A stretch of DNA of 64,000 nt from Castellaniella denitrificans (GTDB lineage: Bacteria > Pseudomonadota > Gammaproteobacteria > Burkholderiales > Burkholderiaceae_B), in the NCBI RefSeq assembly GCF_042653765.1, contig NZ_JBHSEZ010000029.1, forward strand, positions 124,001 through 188,000, in the 5' to 3' direction. The notes beneath the pieces were generated by a model. It was not told the origin of the DNA. It did not search any database and saw only the letters and a list, made by a program, of their open reading frames with translations. Within the stretch, counting starts at the first letter, position 1. The number at the start of each line of letters is the position of its first letter. A program made the translations under genes and the position numbers. Below, piece by piece: positions 33,655 to 42,438 of the stretch.

Positions 33655-34656
33655 TCAGTTCCTCCGCGCAACGCCGTCCGTGCGCTCGATCCGCACCACA
33701 TCGCCCTTGTCACCGCCCAAGCGCAGTTCGGCGGCGCCGAACAGCCGATCCACGATGTAGTACGGCGCGCGGAAGCGGTAGTTGACCAGTTGCCCGTCGC
33801 CTTCCGCCCCGATCACGAACAGCGGCGGCAGCTCGCCTTGCGCGATGCCAGCGGGGAACTGGATATAGACCTTCTGCCCGTCGTCGAAGGCGCGCAGCGG
33901 CTTCCACGGCGGATTGCTGCCACTGACCGCGTAGCGGAAGCGCAGGTTCTCCAACGACAAGCCAGAATCCACCGGCGCGGCGGCGCTGGCCGCCTGCGCC
34001 TGGCGCTGCAATGCCAGCATCCGGTCGCGCGGGTACTCCCAGGACACCGACGCCATCCACGTCTTCTCCGTCGAAGCCAGCTCCAGCAGGTACGTCCTGC
34101 GACTGGTGGTGATGACGAGATTGGTCTTGAGGCCCGAGCGGATCGGCTTGACCAGCACGTTCACGCGCAGCGCGGCTCCGCTGCCGCTCGATGTGTCGCC
34201 CACGATCCAGCGCACGGTATCGCCGGCGGCGACCGTCACCAGTTCCTCGCCCGGCTGGAGCGAAACCACGGTCACGCGGCCCACGGCCGCATAGACTTGA
34301 TACAGCGCGCCATCGGTGAAGGGCCACACCTGAATCGCGTTGACGTAGCCTTCGCGCGTGGGCGCGACGCGGGCCTCGGCATTGGCGCGCGAGACGCGCA
34401 CCTTTTCGTCGGCCGGTTCCGGGGGCTTGGCGTCCCCGGCTTCGGGCAACGGCTTCAACTGCGCCGGCATCGGCAGCACCTCGGGCACGGCCACCACCTC
34501 CACCGGCGCAGGCGGCTCGGGCAGCGACTGGGCCTGCACCGGCTCATCGAGCGAGATGGTCGGCGGCGGTTTGCCCTGCGTGGCGCAGCCCGCGAACAGA
34601 ACAGTCGATGCAAGCAGGATCACCACCAAAGCGGATTTACGGAAAAGATCATTCAT
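33655..34656 (-). CDS. trbG: Conjugal transfer protein TrbG (VirB9-like)
   Basis: This 333-residue outer-membrane complex subunit has a lipoprotein-like signal (LLASTVLFAGCATQ, lipobox Cys near residue 24). A Pro/Glu-rich linker is followed by the VirB9/CagX domain (about 105-325) with YQVYAAVGRVTVVSLQPGE and the YYIVDRLF end. The ATG at 34656 overlaps trbF by 4 bases. It forms the core complex ring with TrbI and a small lipoprotein. Confidence 0.94.
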   Translation of the reverse strand: MNDLFRKSALVVILLASTVLFAGCATQGKPPPTISLDEPVQAQSLPEPPAPVEVVAVPEVLPMPAQLKPLPEAGDAKPPEPADEKVRVSRANAEARVAPTREGYVNAIQVWPFTDGALYQVYAAVGRVTVVSLQPGEELVTVAAGDTVRWIVGDTSSGSGAALRVNVLVKPIRSGLKTNLVITTSRRTYLLELASTEKTWMASVSWEYPRDRMLALQRQAQAASAAAPVDSGLSLENLRFRYAVSGSNPPWKPLRAFDDGQKVYIQFPAGIAQGELPPLFVIGAEGDGQLVNYRFRAPYYIVDRLFGAAELRLGGDKGDVVRIERTDGVARRN

Positions 34657-35357
34657 GGCTTGGCTCCTTCGGAAGAATCCAGTTCGAGGCTCCACGACAG
34701 GCCGTTGACGTAGATGCCCAGGGGGTTCTTGCGCAGGCGTTCTTCGGTGCGCGGCGGCTGGAGCACGATGGACACCACGGCCGTCCATCGCTCCAGCCCA
34801 GCCGCGGCGCCGTTGACGTAACGGCGTTCCGTCCAGCGCACGTTGAAAGAGGTGTCGCTGGCGCGCACGACGCTGGTGATCTGTACCGTCACAGACTCCT
34901 TGCCGATGCGCGCGAACGGGTCGTTGACCCGCGCGTAGTCGTTGAGCACGGCCGCGCCCTTGTCGGTCGTGTAGTCGTAGGCGTCGAGCCAGTTCTGGCG
35001 GACGACGATGGAGTCGATGGACAGCGAGCGCACCAGCGTCACGAAGCGCGCGATGTGGTGCGCGGTCTGCGCATCGTTGGGCCGGTATGGCGTGGCGGCT
35101 TCGCCCACGGAGCGTACCTGGCCCGCGTTGTCCACCTCCACGACGTAGGGCGTCACGATGGATTGCGCCGAGCGCCACACCAGTCCGCCGGCCATCAGCA
35201 GCGCAAGCGTCAGGCAACCGAAGGCCATCAGGCGCCAGTTCTTCGCCTGGACGCGCGGCGAGCCGATGCGCTCGTCCCACACCTGGCCGGCAGCTTGGTA
35301 CGGCGTGGCAGGCTGCGGCGTGTCGGCGTAGCGCACCTGCGGTTTCTTGAATCGCAT
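34653..35357 (-). CDS. trbF: Conjugal transfer protein TrbF (VirB8-like)
   Basis: A 234-residue bitopic inner-membrane protein. It has a cytoplasmic N-terminus, a transmembrane helix near 42-62 (LMAFGCLTLALLMAGGLVW) and a periplasmic VirB8-like NTF2-fold domain (about 75-230). It acts as assembly platform of the type IV secretion channel. It is translationally coupled to trbG and lies 12 bases after trbL. Confidence 0.93.
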   Translation of the reverse strand: MRFKKPQVRYADTPQPATPYQAAGQVWDERIGSPRVQAKNWRLMAFGCLTLALLMAGGLVWRSAQSIVTPYVVEVDNAGQVRSVGEAATPYRPNDAQTAHHIARFVTLVRSLSIDSIVVRQNWLDAYDYTTDKGAAVLNDYARVNDPFARIGKESVTVQITSVVRASDTSFNVRWTERRYVNGAAAGLERWTAVVSIVLQPPRTEERLRKNPLGIYVNGLSWSLELDSSEGAKP

Positions 35358-35369
35358 GGTCAGTTCTCC

Positions 35370-36755
35370 TTATGAATCGGAATCGCGCAGGCTCGGCCCC
35401 TGGCCGGAGCCGCCGCCATCGCCACCGCGCAGCGCGTGGGCGGTGGTGGTCGCGGCGTGGGTGAGTTGCTGGCGGCGATGCAGGCGCTTGGCCCAAGCGG
35501 GCTGTTCCTGTGTCTGCGCCGTAGCGGCGCCGGATGCGGCCTCGCCTGCGGCACCCTGACCGGATGCCGCGCCCGCGCCGCCATCGGCGGCAGCGCCGTT
35601 CCAGCCAGCGCGGAAGGGAGCGGCCATGCGTTGCCCGGCAGCGGATGCACGGGATGCAGCCGCACGTCCGGCGGACTGCGCGCCGGTCTTGGCGACGTTG
35701 CCCAAGCCCGCCATCGCGCCCTTTGCGCCGCCGCCAGCGGCGGCGGAGCCGGCCTGGAACGCCGATTTCGCACTGCCAGCCGCCGACGTGGCCGCACGCG
35801 CACCAGCGCCGGCCAGCTTGGCGGCAGCCGGTGCCATGCGCGCGCCAGCGGCCACGGCACCGCCTACGCCCGTCGCGGCAGCACCAACAGCCACCGCCGT
35901 CCCGGCTGCGCCGATGGCAGCGCCTGCCATCGCACCCGCGCCGAGCTGCGGCGCACCGGACACAAGGCCCGTGGCGATGCCAGGGCCGAAGATCCCCAGC
36001 GCCAGCAAGGTGAGCGAGGCCAGCATGATGACCAGTGCGTGGTCGAGCGACGGCTCATCGGGATGGACTTGGAACTGAGTGAACAGGCCCGAGCCGATAC
36101 CGACGATCACGGCCAGCACCAGCACCTTGACGCCGGAGGCCACCACGTTGCCCAAGACCTTTTCGGCCAGGAACGAGGTCTTGTTCCAAAGCGCGAACGG
36201 CACCAGCACGAAGCCCGCGAGCGTGGTCAGCTTGAACTCGATCAGCGTGATGAATAGCTGGATCGCCAGCACGAAGAAGCAGAGCACCACGACCAGCCAG
36301 GCGAGGAACAACACCAAGATGGCATCGAGGTTCAAGAACACCTCGGGAAATCCCATCATGTCGTCGAGCTGGAGGAAGATCGGCCCGCCCGCGTCAAGGC
36401 CGGTTTTCGCCAGCCGGCCCGGCTGCAAGAAGTTCTCCATCGTGATGGCAGAGCCGGTGGCGGTGATGCCCAATCCCGCGAACGAGCGGAAGACGATGCT
36501 CGCCAGCCAGTTGAAGTTGTTGATGATGTAGGCGAAGGCGCCGACGTACAGCACCTTGCGCAGCAGCTTGGCGATCACGTCCTCGCCCTGGCCGGTGGCG
36601 TGGCTCATGGCCCAATACAGGCCGGCGATCGTCATGTCGATGACGATCAGCGTGGCCGTGAGGAACGCCACTTCGCCCCGCAGCAGCCCGAAACCCGAGT
36701 CGATGTAGGCGGAGAAGGTGTTGAGGAACTGGTCGATGATGGTCACGTCATTCAT
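35370..36755 (-). CDS. trbL: Conjugal transfer protein TrbL (VirB6-like)
   Basis: This 461-residue polytopic inner-membrane component has about six helices between residues 25 and 275. Its C-terminal tail (about 280-430) is almost entirely Ala, Gly and Ser, then a charged end; the tail is low complexity and variable in the family. It lines the inner-membrane part of the DNA transfer channel. It overlaps the TrbK-like gene by 4 bases. Confidence 0.93.
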   Translation of the reverse strand: MNDVTIIDQFLNTFSAYIDSGFGLLRGEVAFLTATLIVIDMTIAGLYWAMSHATGQGEDVIAKLLRKVLYVGAFAYIINNFNWLASIVFRSFAGLGITATGSAITMENFLQPGRLAKTGLDAGGPIFLQLDDMMGFPEVFLNLDAILVLFLAWLVVVLCFFVLAIQLFITLIEFKLTTLAGFVLVPFALWNKTSFLAEKVLGNVVASGVKVLVLAVIVGIGSGLFTQFQVHPDEPSLDHALVIMLASLTLLALGIFGPGIATGLVSGAPQLGAGAMAGAAIGAAGTAVAVGAAATGVGGAVAAGARMAPAAAKLAGAGARAATSAAGSAKSAFQAGSAAAGGGAKGAMAGLGNVAKTGAQSAGRAAASRASAAGQRMAAPFRAGWNGAAADGGAGAASGQGAAGEAASGAATAQTQEQPAWAKRLHRRQQLTHAATTTAHALRGGDGGGSGQGPSLRDSDS

Positions 36756-37072
36756 GGCGTGCCCTCCGGTTCGGTCGGCGGTGCCGGCGCTACGCCATCG
36801 GCTGGCTCATCGAAGCTCGGTGGGATCGACGGCAGGTCGGCCAGCGTCTGGTATTCATCTGGCCCGGCCTCGCCGGAAAAGAAGCGCCGTCGGAAGGCTT
36901 CGGCGGCGGCGCGACAAGCGTCCTCGCCCGTGGCCTGCCGGTCGGCCGCGCATTGCGCGCGCAATGCCTTGAGCCGCATGGGATCGGCGGCCAGGGCATC
37001 GACATGGTGGTCGGCCGGCTGCTCGCCGCAAGCGGCCAGCAGCACGACACCAAGGGCGAGGACGCATCGCAT
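36752..37072 (-). CDS. trbK: EexN/TrbK-like entry exclusion lipoprotein (within trb operon)
   Basis: This 106-residue lipoprotein has a signal peptide and lipobox LAAC (Cys at residue 15). Its body carries the pattern DPMRLKALRAQCAADR, a second Cys and a C-terminal Arg-Arg-Arg-Phe-Phe. The position between trbJ and trbL is that of trbK in RP4-type operons, whose product blocks entry of a second copy. A paralogue with the same pattern is encoded at 44681-44959. Confidence 0.85.
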   Translation of the reverse strand: MRCVLALGVVLLAACGEQPADHHVDALAADPMRLKALRAQCAADRQATGEDACRAAAEAFRRRFFSGEAGPDEYQTLADLPSIPPSFDEPADGVAPAPPTEPEGTP

Positions 37073-37084
37073 GGCGGCCTCCCG

Positions 37085-37810
37085 TCAGTTGCCGTAGAAA
37101 TCCACGCGCTGCGGCGTGTACTGCGTGCCATCGCCCAGGAAACGTCGCCGCACCTCGCGGGCGCGCTCGGTGGCCGCCGCCTGCCGCGCCAGTTCCAGCG
37201 AGGCCGCACGATCCTGCGTGATCTGGAGCCGTTGCGACTGGATCGACTGCTTGGCCTGCAATGCCAGCAACTGGTTCATGGCCTGCATGGCTTGCAACGC
37301 ACCTTGAGCCGACTGGCTCTTGCCCACGAGATCGGCCAGCACGCTTTCGTCTTCGCCCAGGTTATGCGACACCTGGGCCTGCATCTGCATCGTGGTCTGC
37401 AAGCCGTTGAGGGTGTTCTTCCAACGCACCTGCGCGTCGCGGTACATCTGGTCGCCGCTCACCGTGGCGGCGTACTGCTCGGGATACAGGCGCGCGAACT
37501 CCCGATCCAGATTCGTCACGTCGTAGGCCAAGCCGCGAGCCTGGGCGATCAGCCGCTCGGTCGTCGCCAGATTGGCGCGCAACTGGCCGACCACGCTGGA
37601 CGGCAGGCTGGCGAGGTTGCGCGCCTGGTTCATCAGCATCTGCGCTTCGTTCTGAAGCTGCTGGATCTGGTTGTTGATCTGCTCCAGCGTGCGGATTGCA
37701 GTCAGCGTGTTCTGCACGAGGTTCGTGGGGTCGATCACCACCCATTGCGCATGGGCGGTGGCAGTGCAAAGCATGGCCGCGATGGCGGCGGCGATAAGGC
37801 GCTTCTTCAT
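37085..37810 (-). CDS. trbJ: Conjugal transfer protein TrbJ (VirB5-like)
   Basis: A 241-residue periplasmic or pilus-tip protein with a cleavable signal (about 1-21, cleavage after AHA). A long helical, coiled-coil-rich body (IRTLEQINNQIQQLQNEAQML) is typical of TrbJ. The start overlaps trbE by 4 bases. Confidence 0.93.
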   Translation of the reverse strand: MKKRLIAAAIAAMLCTATAHAQWVVIDPTNLVQNTLTAIRTLEQINNQIQQLQNEAQMLMNQARNLASLPSSVVGQLRANLATTERLIAQARGLAYDVTNLDREFARLYPEQYAATVSGDQMYRDAQVRWKNTLNGLQTTMQMQAQVSHNLGEDESVLADLVGKSQSAQGALQAMQAMNQLLALQAKQSIQSQRLQITQDRAASLELARQAAATERAREVRRRFLGDGTQYTPQRVDFYGN

Positions 37811-40260
37811 GGCAGGTTCTCCTGGGGTTGGTCAGCGAGGGAACCCGGCGCGAGGCCGGGGAACGAGGGCAGCAGGTCGGCCGCCCAATCGAGGCCGCGA
37901 TGGCGCAGCCAGGCGCCCGCGAAGCCGGGTACGCCGGCATCCAGCAGCACGCGGTCTATGTCGCGCTGGTCTTGCGGCGTGGATGCGCCCGCGAAGGCCA
38001 GCGCCGCCGGCCCCAGGTCGAGGTCGAACAGGCGGTTGCCGAGGCGGGATTGGTAGTAGTAGTCGCGCTTGGGCTGCGCGGTGGCGACGATTTCGATCTG
38101 CCGCTTGTTGAGGCCGAAGCCCTCGTAGATCGTGCGAATCTGCGGTTCGGTGGCCTGCGGGTTGGGCAAGAAAATCCGACTCGCGCAGCTCTCGATGATC
38201 GCGGGCGCGATGCTCGAATCCTTGATGTCGGCGAGGCTCTGCGTGGCGAAGATGACGCTGACGTTCTTCTTGCGCAGCGTCTTGAGCCACTGGCGGATAC
38301 GCGCGGCAAACGCCGGGTCATCGAGGAACAGCCAGGCTTCATCGAGGATCAGCAGCGTGGGCGCACCGTCGAAGCGTTCATCGAAACGCGCAAAGAGGTA
38401 ATGCAGCACGGCCATGACGGCGGCCTTGCTGTGCATCACCTCTTCCATCTCGAAGCACTGCACGTCGGCCATGCCCATCCGATCGTGATCGGCGTCCAGC
38501 AGCTTGCCGTGGGCGCCGCCGAGCACGTAAGGCGACAGCGCCTGCCGCAGCGCGTTCGATTGCAGCAGCACGGAAAGCCCCGTCATCGTGCGCTGCTCCA
38601 GCGGCGCACCGGCGAGACTTCCCAGCGCCGACCAGATGGCCGCTTTCTCATCGGGGCCGACCGCCACGCCTTCGTGCAGCAAGCGGCCTTCGATCCATTC
38701 AGCGGCCCAGGTGCGGTAGCCCTCGCGGTCGATGCGCGCGAGCGGCTGGAAGGCGATTTCGCCATCCGTGCCCAGGTCGTAGTGTTCGCCGCCCAGGCCG
38801 AGGATGGCGGCCCGCATGGAGCGGCCCATGTCGAAGGCGAAGATGCGCGAGCCGCGATAGCGGCGGAACTGCATCGCCAGCGTGGCGAGCAAGACCGACT
38901 TGCCCATGCCGGTCGGGCCTGCGACCAGCGTGTGGCCCACGTCGCCGATGTGCGTCACCAGCCGGAACGGCGTCGCGCCATCGGTGCGCGTGACGATCAG
39001 CGGCGGGCCGTCGAGGTGGTCGTTCTTCTCTGGCCCGGCCCATACCGCCGACACCGGCATCATGTGCGCCAGGTTCAGCGTCGAGACGATGGGCTGGCGC
39101 ACGTTCGCATAGGCGTTGCCAGGGATCGAAGACAGCCAGGCATCCACGGCATTGAGCGTTTCGGGGATGGTGACGAAGCCCCGGCCCTGGATGGCGCGCT
39201 CCACCATGCGCAGCTTCTCGTCTGCGACGGCGGCGTCCTCGTCCGTGACGGTGACGGTCGCCGTCAGATAGCCGAAGGCAACTTGATCGCTGCCCAGCTC
39301 CTGCAAGGCAGCGTCGGCGTCGGCGGCCTTGTTGTTGGCGTCGGTATCGACCAGCGGGCTTTCCTGCTGGAAGATCGTTTCGCGTAGCAGCGCGATGACG
39401 TTCTTGCGCTTGGCGAACCACTGGCGGCGCAGGCGGGCGAGTTCTCTTTCCGCCTCGGCTTTGTCGAGGCAGAGAAAGCGCGTGCTCCAGCGGTACGCAA
39501 AGCCAAGGCGGTTGAGGTCGTCCAGAATCCCCGGCCAGGTCGAGGTCGGGAAGCCCCGCACCGACACCACGCGCAGGTGCTGGTCGCCCAGCATGGGCGC
39601 CAGGCCACCGACCAGCGGCGAGTCGGTCAGCAGCGCGTCGATGTGGAACGGCACTTCGGGCACGCCGACGCGATAGCGCCGCGTCGAGATGGTCGCGTGC
39701 AGGTAGGTCAGCGTCTGCGCGTCATCGAGCCAGTCAATCTCCGGCATCACGCCGTCGAGCAGGTCAAAGACGCGATCCGTTTCCGCGACGAAGGCTTGCA
39801 GCCGCTCGCGCCAGTCCACGCCATTCGTCGGCGTGTTCTCGTAGAGCATCTTGGCTGCACGGGCGCGGGATTCTTCCGGCGGCAGGTAAAGCAGCGTCAG
39901 GTGATAGCCGCTCTCGAAGTGATTGCCCGATTCCTCGAAGGCGGCCCGGCGTTCTTCCTCCACCACCCAGGAAAGCGGCTCGGGAAACTCCGAGTGCGGA
40001 TAATCGGCCGCAGGCCGACGCTCGGCTTCGATGAACAGCGCCCAGCCCGATCCCATGCGGCGCAGCGCGTTGTTCAACCGTGCCGACGTGGCGATCAGCT
40101 CGCCTTGCGTCGCGCTGTCGAGGTCAGGCCCGCGAAACCGGGCCGTGCGCTGGAAACTGCCGTCCTTGTTCAAGACGACGCCCGGCGCGACCAGCCCGGC
40201 CCAGGGCAGCCAGTCGGCAAGCAAGGCCGGCCGCTGGCGGTATTCGGCGAGGTTCAGCAT
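37807..40260 (-). CDS. trbE: Conjugal transfer ATPase TrbE (VirB4-like)
   Basis: A 817-residue ATPase that powers pilus assembly and transfer. It has a CagE/VirB4 N-terminal domain (about 180-390), Walker A VAGPTGMGKSVLLA near 446-459, Walker B LLILDEAWLFLDD near 640-652 and the downstream AFAARIRQWLKTLRKKNV and SIIESCASRIFLPN regions. It is full length for the family. It lies 15 bases after trbD. Confidence 0.96.
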   Translation of the reverse strand: MLNLAEYRQRPALLADWLPWAGLVAPGVVLNKDGSFQRTARFRGPDLDSATQGELIATSARLNNALRRMGSGWALFIEAERRPAADYPHSEFPEPLSWVVEEERRAAFEESGNHFESGYHLTLLYLPPEESRARAAKMLYENTPTNGVDWRERLQAFVAETDRVFDLLDGVMPEIDWLDDAQTLTYLHATISTRRYRVGVPEVPFHIDALLTDSPLVGGLAPMLGDQHLRVVSVRGFPTSTWPGILDDLNRLGFAYRWSTRFLCLDKAEAERELARLRRQWFAKRKNVIALLRETIFQQESPLVDTDANNKAADADAALQELGSDQVAFGYLTATVTVTDEDAAVADEKLRMVERAIQGRGFVTIPETLNAVDAWLSSIPGNAYANVRQPIVSTLNLAHMMPVSAVWAGPEKNDHLDGPPLIVTRTDGATPFRLVTHIGDVGHTLVAGPTGMGKSVLLATLAMQFRRYRGSRIFAFDMGRSMRAAILGLGGEHYDLGTDGEIAFQPLARIDREGYRTWAAEWIEGRLLHEGVAVGPDEKAAIWSALGSLAGAPLEQRTMTGLSVLLQSNALRQALSPYVLGGAHGKLLDADHDRMGMADVQCFEMEEVMHSKAAVMAVLHYLFARFDERFDGAPTLLILDEAWLFLDDPAFAARIRQWLKTLRKKNVSVIFATQSLADIKDSSIAPAIIESCASRIFLPNPQATEPQIRTIYEGFGLNKRQIEIVATAQPKRDYYYQSRLGNRLFDLDLGPAALAFAGASTPQDQRDIDRVLLDAGVPGFAGAWLRHRGLDWAADLLPSFPGLAPGSLADQPQENLP

Positions 40261-40275
40261 CGCGGCGTCCTCCCC

Positions 40276-40548
40276 TCACACGTCCAGCAGCGGGCGATGC
40301 TTGATGTGCCGGGCGAACACGGCCATGAACTGCGGATCGACGCGCGCACCCCACACCGCCAGCGAATGGCCGACGATCCAGAACACCACGCCGGGAATCC
40401 ACAGTTGCAGGCCCAGGCCGACAGCGGCGGCCAGCGTGCCGTTGGCGATCGCCACGGTTCGCGGCGCACCGCCCAGCAGAATCGGCTCGGTCAGCGAGCG
40501 ATGCAGCGGTACCTCGAAGCCGTCCGCGAAGGTGTCGGGGGCACTCAT
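40276..40548 (-). CDS. trbD: Conjugal transfer protein TrbD (VirB3-like)
   Basis: A 90-residue small membrane protein with a charged N-terminus containing VPLHRSLTEPILLGGAPR, the TrbD/VirB3 hallmark, and one or two helices (about 38-70). The ATG at 40548 overlaps trbC by 4 bases; it works with TrbE at the base of the pilus. Confidence 0.93.
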   Translation of the reverse strand: MSAPDTFADGFEVPLHRSLTEPILLGGAPRTVAIANGTLAAAVGLGLQLWIPGVVFWIVGHSLAVWGARVDPQFMAVFARHIKHRPLLDV

Positions 40549-40928
40549 ACGACGGCCCCGCCGGAGAAGCTGAAGAACGACAGGAAGAAGCTCGAAGCCG
40601 CGAAGGCGATGGACAGACCGAAGACGATCTGGATCAGCTTGCGGAATCCGCCGGACGTGTCGCCGAAGGCGAGCGCGAGGCCCGTGGCGATGATGATGAT
40701 GACCGCGACGATGCGCGCCACCGGCCCTTGAATCGACTCCAAGATCGACTGCAAGGGGCCTTCCCACGGCATCGAGGAACCGGCGGCCTGCGCGGTTCCG
40801 GCCAGGAACAGCAGCAGCGCGGCCAGCAGCAGCCCTTGCCCCGCAGGGCGGGCCAGGCAGCGCAGCCGCGCAAGACGCAAAGCCGGATGTGCAGAAAAAC
40901 GGAAAGCAGGAACGTACATCTGCGTCAT
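40545..40928 (-). CDS. trbC: Conjugative pilin TrbC (VirB2-like)
   Basis: This 127-residue prepilin has a long signal region (about 1-52, cleavage near AQA). Two hydrophobic helices follow (IVAVIIIIATGLALAFG and IVFGLSIAFAASSFFLSFF), the two-helix hairpin of VirB2/TrbC pilins; in RP4 the mature pilin is cyclised by TraF. The ATG at 40928 overlaps trbB by 4 bases. A TraF-type peptidase is encoded at 52704-53291. Confidence 0.93.
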   Translation of the reverse strand: MTQMYVPAFRFSAHPALRLARLRCLARPAGQGLLLAALLLFLAGTAQAAGSSMPWEGPLQSILESIQGPVARIVAVIIIIATGLALAFGDTSGGFRKLIQIVFGLSIAFAASSFFLSFFSFSGGAVV

Positions 40929-41977
40929 GGCAGTTCTCCAAGTGAGTGAGGGGATGGGGAAGTCGCCGCAGCGGGTGCGGCATCGGGAAGTGGCGGCAGC
41001 TCGGGAAACGGCGTTTCCAGCGCGTCCGCCAGTTGGTAGCCCACGCCGTCGAAGCCGACGACGCGGGCGATGCTCTCGATGCGGCGCTTGCGCCCGCGCC
41101 CGGCGATGTGGATCACCACGTTGACCGCCTCGGCGATCAGCGCACGCGGCGGGTTCACCGCCACTTCGAGAATCAGTTGCTCCAGGCGCAGCAGCGCGCC
41201 GAGCGCGGAGCCGGCATGGATCGTGGCGATGCCGCCGGGGTGGCCCGTGCCCCACACCTTGATGAGATCCAGCGCCTCGGCGCCGCGCACCTCGCCGACG
41301 ACGACGCGATCAGGGCGCAGGCGCATGGACGAGCGCACCAGTTCGGTCATCGACACCACGCCTGCGCGGGTGCGCAGCGGAACGTGGTCGCGGGCCGCGC
41401 ATTGCAGTTCCACCGTGTCTTCGAGCACCAGTACGCGGTCGCCGGTGGCGGCGATTTCGGCGAGCAAAGCATTGGCGAGCGTGGTCTTGCCGCTGCTGGT
41501 GGCGCCGGCGATCAGCACGTTCTGCCGCTCGCGAACGGCGCGAACGAGAAAGCCCGCTTGCGCGCTGGTCATCATTCTGTCGATGACGTACCGCTCCAGC
41601 GGGATCACGCCGATGGCGCGCTTGCGCAGCGCGAAGGCCGGCCCCGGCGCTGCCGGCGGCAAGATGCCCTCGAAGCGTTCGCCCGTTTCGGGCAACTCGG
41701 CGGATAGCAGCGGCTGGCCGCGATGGACTTCCGCGCCGACGTGGGCCGCGACGAGGCGGATGATTCGCTCGCCGTCCGCCTCGGGCAGTTCCACGCCCAT
41801 CGGCGCGCGTCCACTAGAAAGCCGATCCACCCAAAGGGTGCGATCGGGGTTCAGCATCACCTCCACCACGTCCGGGTCTTCGAGCGCGGCGGCGATCAGC
41901 GGCCCCATCGCCGTGCGCAGCATCTGGATGCGGCGGTCGAACGACGTGGCGGACATGGATTGGGGAACGGCGCTCAT
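40925..41977 (-). CDS. trbB: Conjugal transfer ATPase TrbB (VirB11-like)
   Basis: A 350-residue hexameric secretion ATPase of the VirB11/PilT class. Walker A is AGATSSGKTTLANA near 172-185. The Asp box and Walker B lie near VLEDTVELQ and RPDRVVVGEVRGAEALDL. The His box is GTGHPGGIATIHAGS near 262-276. It works with TrbE and the coupling protein. The start overlaps the upstream RHH gene by 4 bases. Confidence 0.95.
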   Translation of the reverse strand: MSAVPQSMSATSFDRRIQMLRTAMGPLIAAALEDPDVVEVMLNPDRTLWVDRLSSGRAPMGVELPEADGERIIRLVAAHVGAEVHRGQPLLSAELPETGERFEGILPPAAPGPAFALRKRAIGVIPLERYVIDRMMTSAQAGFLVRAVRERQNVLIAGATSSGKTTLANALLAEIAATGDRVLVLEDTVELQCAARDHVPLRTRAGVVSMTELVRSSMRLRPDRVVVGEVRGAEALDLIKVWGTGHPGGIATIHAGSALGALLRLEQLILEVAVNPPRALIAEAVNVVIHIAGRGRKRRIESIARVVGFDGVGYQLADALETPFPELPPLPDAAPAAATSPSPHSLGELP

Positions 41978-42438
41978 GACGCACGCTCCTGCGCTTTGGC
42001 GACTACCGCCGCGTCCTCCATCCGCATCGGGTCGGGGTGCAGTTCCTCCACCACATCGCGCACCAGGCTGCGCCCGCGCATCAGGTGGCGGCCAAGCTGC
42101 TCGGTGAACTGCTCGAAGCGTGCCTTGCCTTGGGCGCGGGCGGCTTCTTGGTGCGCCTCGGGAACCGGCGTGCTGACGGTCAGGTAGTAGCGGATGAACA
42201 GCGCCAGCGTCTCGATGGCGATGTTCTGGTCGCGCTCCATGCGCTCGGCCTGGCGAGACAGGCGATCAAGGCGCTTGGCGATGGCGGCCTCGCGCTGGTC
42301 GGCGGCATCGGGCGACAGCCACGAGGCGAGCGCCGCCGCGACGATGGACGACTTGGACACACCTTTCTTGGCGGCCAGCTCATCGAGCCGCTTGGCGTGC
42401 TCCGGCTGGATAAAGAGGTTCAGGCGGTAGTGGCTCAT
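41974..42438 (-). CDS. Ribbon-helix-helix (CopG-like) protein between traG and trbB
   Basis: A 154-residue protein with an N-terminal RHH motif (YRLNLFIQPEHAKRLDELAAKKGVSKSSIVAAAL, residues about 4-37, given here by key parts) and a helical C-terminus. Genes of this type occupy the same slot in Tn4371-like elements and may repress the trb operon or assist DNA processing. It overlaps both neighbours by 4 bases. Confidence 0.83.
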   Translation of the reverse strand: MSHYRLNLFIQPEHAKRLDELAAKKGVSKSSIVAAALASWLSPDAADQREAAIAKRLDRLSRQAERMERDQNIAIETLALFIRYYLTVSTPVPEAHQEAARAQGKARFEQFTEQLGRHLMRGRSLVRDVVEELHPDPMRMEDAAVVAKAQERAS